Below, in pieces: positions 7,129 to 8,466 of a stretch of DNA of 8,466 bases. The notes under the pieces were generated by a model. The model ran no database searches. It was given only the letters and a program-made list of their open reading frames with translations, and was not told where the DNA came from. Numbering within the stretch: position 1 is the stretch's first letter; the number at the start of each line of letters is the position of its first letter. This DNA comes from Bifidobacterium breve (GTDB lineage: Bacteria > Bacteroidota > Bacteroidia > Chitinophagales > Chitinophagaceae): NCBI GenBank assembly GCA_943323935.2, contig CALPJR020000026.1:1-8466 (forward strand). The letters run 5' to 3'. The position numbers and the translations under genes are program-made.

Positions 7129-7136
7129 CAAATATA
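7129..7136 (-). promoter_or_regulatory. candidate -7 box of the fbaA-accD promoter
   Basis: The minus strand reads TATATTTG, an exact match to TAnnTTTG. It lies 18 bp before the aldolase ATG, so a start site near 7124 would give a leader of about 14 nt. No TTG occurs at the 17-23 bp spacing expected for the -33 half: the nearest are 12 and 26 bp away. The call rests on the -7 box and on position. Confidence 0.45.
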
Positions 7137-7137
7137 C

Positions 7138-7176
7138 ATTTTAAGCGCCAAACAGATGTTAGCAAGGCCTTAAAAT
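7138..7176 (-). terminator. possible weak terminator hairpin between the PLP enzyme gene and fbaA
   Basis: ATTTTAAG plus GCC (7138-7149, with C7146 bulged) pairs with GGC plus CTTAAAAT (7166-7176), giving 11 bp around a 16-nt loop. It begins 11 bp past the stop codon of the PLP enzyme gene. On the minus strand the 3' arm TTAAAAT continues into GTATATTTG, so there is no uninterrupted T-run and termination would be partial at best. Another possibility is a protein-binding site next to the fbaA promoter. Confidence 0.35.
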
Positions 7177-7186
7177 CCAGCTGCCA

Positions 7187-8164
7187 TTAGTCAATAAATC
7201 CTTTAGATTTCATCCAATCGTCATTGTATACTTTACCAACATACCTGCTTCCGTGATCATGGAAGACGCAAACAACAACATCAGTTGGTTTCAATCTATC
7301 TTTTAATTGTAGTAGCCCTTGAAAACAGCTACCTGCGCTATATCCACAGAATAAACCTTCTTCCTTGGCAAGTCTTCGAGTCATCAATGCACCTTCTTTA
7401 TCCGCCACTTGTTCAAAATGGTCAATGAATGACATATCATAGTTTGCAGGAACAAAGTCTTCCCCAAAACCTTCGGCAATATATGGATGCACATAGGACA
7501 TATCCACTTCACCTGTTTGAAAATAATGGGTCAATAAAGAACCTATTGGATCAATTGCCCAAACTTGAATATGGGGGTTTTGTTCTTTTAAATATTTAGC
7601 TGTTCCTGTGATGGTTCCACCTGTACCTGCAGTACAAACTAAGTGGGTGATTTTACCTTCGGTCTGACGCCAAATTTCTGGCCCCGTTGTTTCATAATGT
7701 GCTTGTCGGTTAGCCAAATTATCATATTGGTTAAAGAAGTAGGAATTAGGTATTTCGCCTGCCAATTTCCTTGCTACTGAATAATAACTAGCAGGATCTT
7801 CTGGCTCAACATTAGTAGGGCAAACAATCACTTCGGCACCCACAGCCCTTAAAATATCCATCTTCTCCTTACTTTGCTTATCGGTTGTAGTGAAGATGCA
7901 TTTATATCCTTTTACAACCGCTGCTAAAGCTAAGCCCATTCCTGTGTTACCACTGGTGCATTCTATGATAGTGCCGCCTGGTTTTAATTTACCTTCTGCT
8001 TCGGCTACTTCCACCATTTTCAAAGCCATTCGGTCTTTGATAGAATTACCTGGATTAAAATAGTCCACTTTTGCCAAGATCGTTCCAGGCATGCCAACGC
8101 TGACTTTATTGAGTCGAATAATTGGGGTATTGCCAATGGTTTCTAAAACATTATTTAACCACAT
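7187..8164 (-). CDS. cystathionine beta-synthase / cysteine synthase family PLP enzyme
   Basis: Fold-type II PLP enzyme of 325 aa. The family condenses serine or O-acetylserine with homocysteine or sulfide, giving cystathionine or cysteine. Visible features: ETIGNTPIIRL at the start, PLP lysine K43 in NPGNSIKDR, TSGNTG (70-75), phosphate-binding GTGGT (180-184), and GYSAGS (274-279), with a Ser in the place that contacts the PLP ring nitrogen. The spacing from the PLP lysine to GTGGT (137) equals that I recall for human CBS. Wording such as SKEKMDILRAVGAEV, PTNVEPEDP, IPNSYFFNQYDN and FHDHGSRYVGK favours the CBS branch over CysK. The CBS (Bateman) regulatory pair found in longer homologues is absent: the protein ends soon after the catalytic domain at GFID. 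Substrate choice cannot be settled from sequence alone. It begins 50 bp after plsX on the same strand, without a clear promoter, so co-transcription with plsX is plausible. Confidence 0.85.
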   Translation of the reverse strand: MWLNNVLETIGNTPIIRLNKVSVGMPGTILAKVDYFNPGNSIKDRMALKMVEVAEAEGKLKPGGTIIECTSGNTGMGLALAAVVKGYKCIFTTTDKQSKEKMDILRAVGAEVIVCPTNVEPEDPASYYSVARKLAGEIPNSYFFNQYDNLANRQAHYETTGPEIWRQTEGKITHLVCTAGTGGTITGTAKYLKEQNPHIQVWAIDPIGSLLTHYFQTGEVDMSYVHPYIAEGFGEDFVPANYDMSFIDHFEQVADKEGALMTRRLAKEEGLFCGYSAGSCFQGLLQLKDRLKPTDVVVCVFHDHGSRYVGKVYNDDWMKSKGFID

Positions 8165-8214
8165 AAAATGTGTTGCTTTTATTGAAGGTGAAATTAAGTT
8201 AAAATAACCTAATA

Positions 8215-8466
8215 CTATTGGATGTCAGCAAAATTGCTTGTAATGATTTCGCAGAATTTGGTATCGATCATTTTTTCAGCCAAAGCAATCATATTTGAAA
8301 ATGCTTTTGCGTTGCTAATACCATGACCAATGATGACTGGCTTGTTCACACCTAGGACAGGCGTGCCACCATAATTTTCGAAGTGGAAACGTCCAAAAAA
8401 GGAATCCTTTTCTAGACCCTGATGTGCTGCAGCTTCATACATTGCTTCTGCAGTTTTCAATATCAC
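8215..8466 (-). CDS. plsX: phosphate acyltransferase PlsX, C-terminal part (5' end outside window)
   Basis: The last 84 codons are visible, ending in TAG at 8215-8217. The first codon in view, GTG at 8464-8466, is most likely an internal valine of the (N)VxLKTxE strand seen in PlsX, so the gene runs off the right edge. The stretch FHFENYGGTPVLGVNKPVIIGHGISNAKAF is written here only to mark the match: YGGxPLLGV followed by VIxxHGxSNAKA is the family's C-terminal hallmark. PlsX makes acyl-phosphate from acyl-ACP for PlsY, the first step of phospholipid synthesis in most bacteria, and acts at the inner face of the membrane. In many genomes it adjoins rpmF and fabH, which would lie beyond this edge. 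Downstream, the CBS-type gene follows after 50 bp. Confidence 0.9.
   Translation of the reverse strand: MILKTAEAMYEAAAHQGLEKDSFFGRFHFENYGGTPVLGVNKPVIIGHGISNAKAFSNMIALAEKMIDTKFCEIITSNFADIQ

Noticed and set aside
8206..8219. TAATACTATT between plsX and the PLP enzyme gene, shared with hairpin repeat copy B
   Set aside because: A ten-base AT-rich match with no surrounding core or inverted repeat; chance is sufficient.
1..8466. CRISPR arrays, tRNA or rRNA genes, transposases, defence or toxin genes
   Set aside because: I looked on both strands and saw no regularly spaced repeats, cloverleaf-like sequences or protein motifs of these kinds.

Overview
The window looks like an ordinary, AT-rich chromosomal segment of a Bacteroidota bacterium. 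I favour a relative of the Chitinophagaceae, but the family placement is an impression from protein wording rather than a search. Three things support the phylum. The SMC, FtsE-like, AccD and cystathionine beta-synthase-type proteins read like Bacteroidota versions. None of the start codons has a convincing Shine-Dalgarno sequence. Two minus-strand intergenic regions carry exact matches to the Bacteroidota -7 promoter box TAnnTTTG.

Layout on the plus strand: the 3' end of an FtsE-like ABC ATPase gene (1-181), a promoter-bearing gap, a full-length smc gene (275-3793, GTG start), a strong intrinsic terminator, and a small membrane protein gene (3882-4298, TTG start) resembling the DUF3592 architecture. 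A 288-bp gap (4299-4586) then separates this gene from convergent genes. It holds no gene, but it contains two diverged copies, in opposite orientation, of one roughly 80-bp hairpin element, plus a shorter palindrome that resembles the element ends alone.

Layout on the minus strand, in transcription order from the right edge: plsX (3' part only), a cystathionine beta-synthase or cysteine synthase-like PLP enzyme, class II fructose-bisphosphate aldolase, accD, and smpB. The aldolase and accD are 10 bp apart and are surely co-transcribed. A terminator hairpin ends the accD transcript exactly in front of the smpB start codon, and a likely smpB promoter box abuts that hairpin.

The genes are housekeeping: chromosome organisation (SMC), cell division (FtsE-like), phospholipid and fatty acid precursor synthesis (PlsX, AccD), central carbon metabolism (aldolase), sulfur amino acid metabolism, and ribosome rescue (SmpB). 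I see no defence system, mobile gene, CRISPR array, tRNA or rRNA, and no undescribed multi-gene system. The best candidate for something undescribed is the paired hairpin repeat at 4343-4519. Next are the terminator/promoter overlap in front of smpB and the loss of the usual Q-loop glutamine in SMC.
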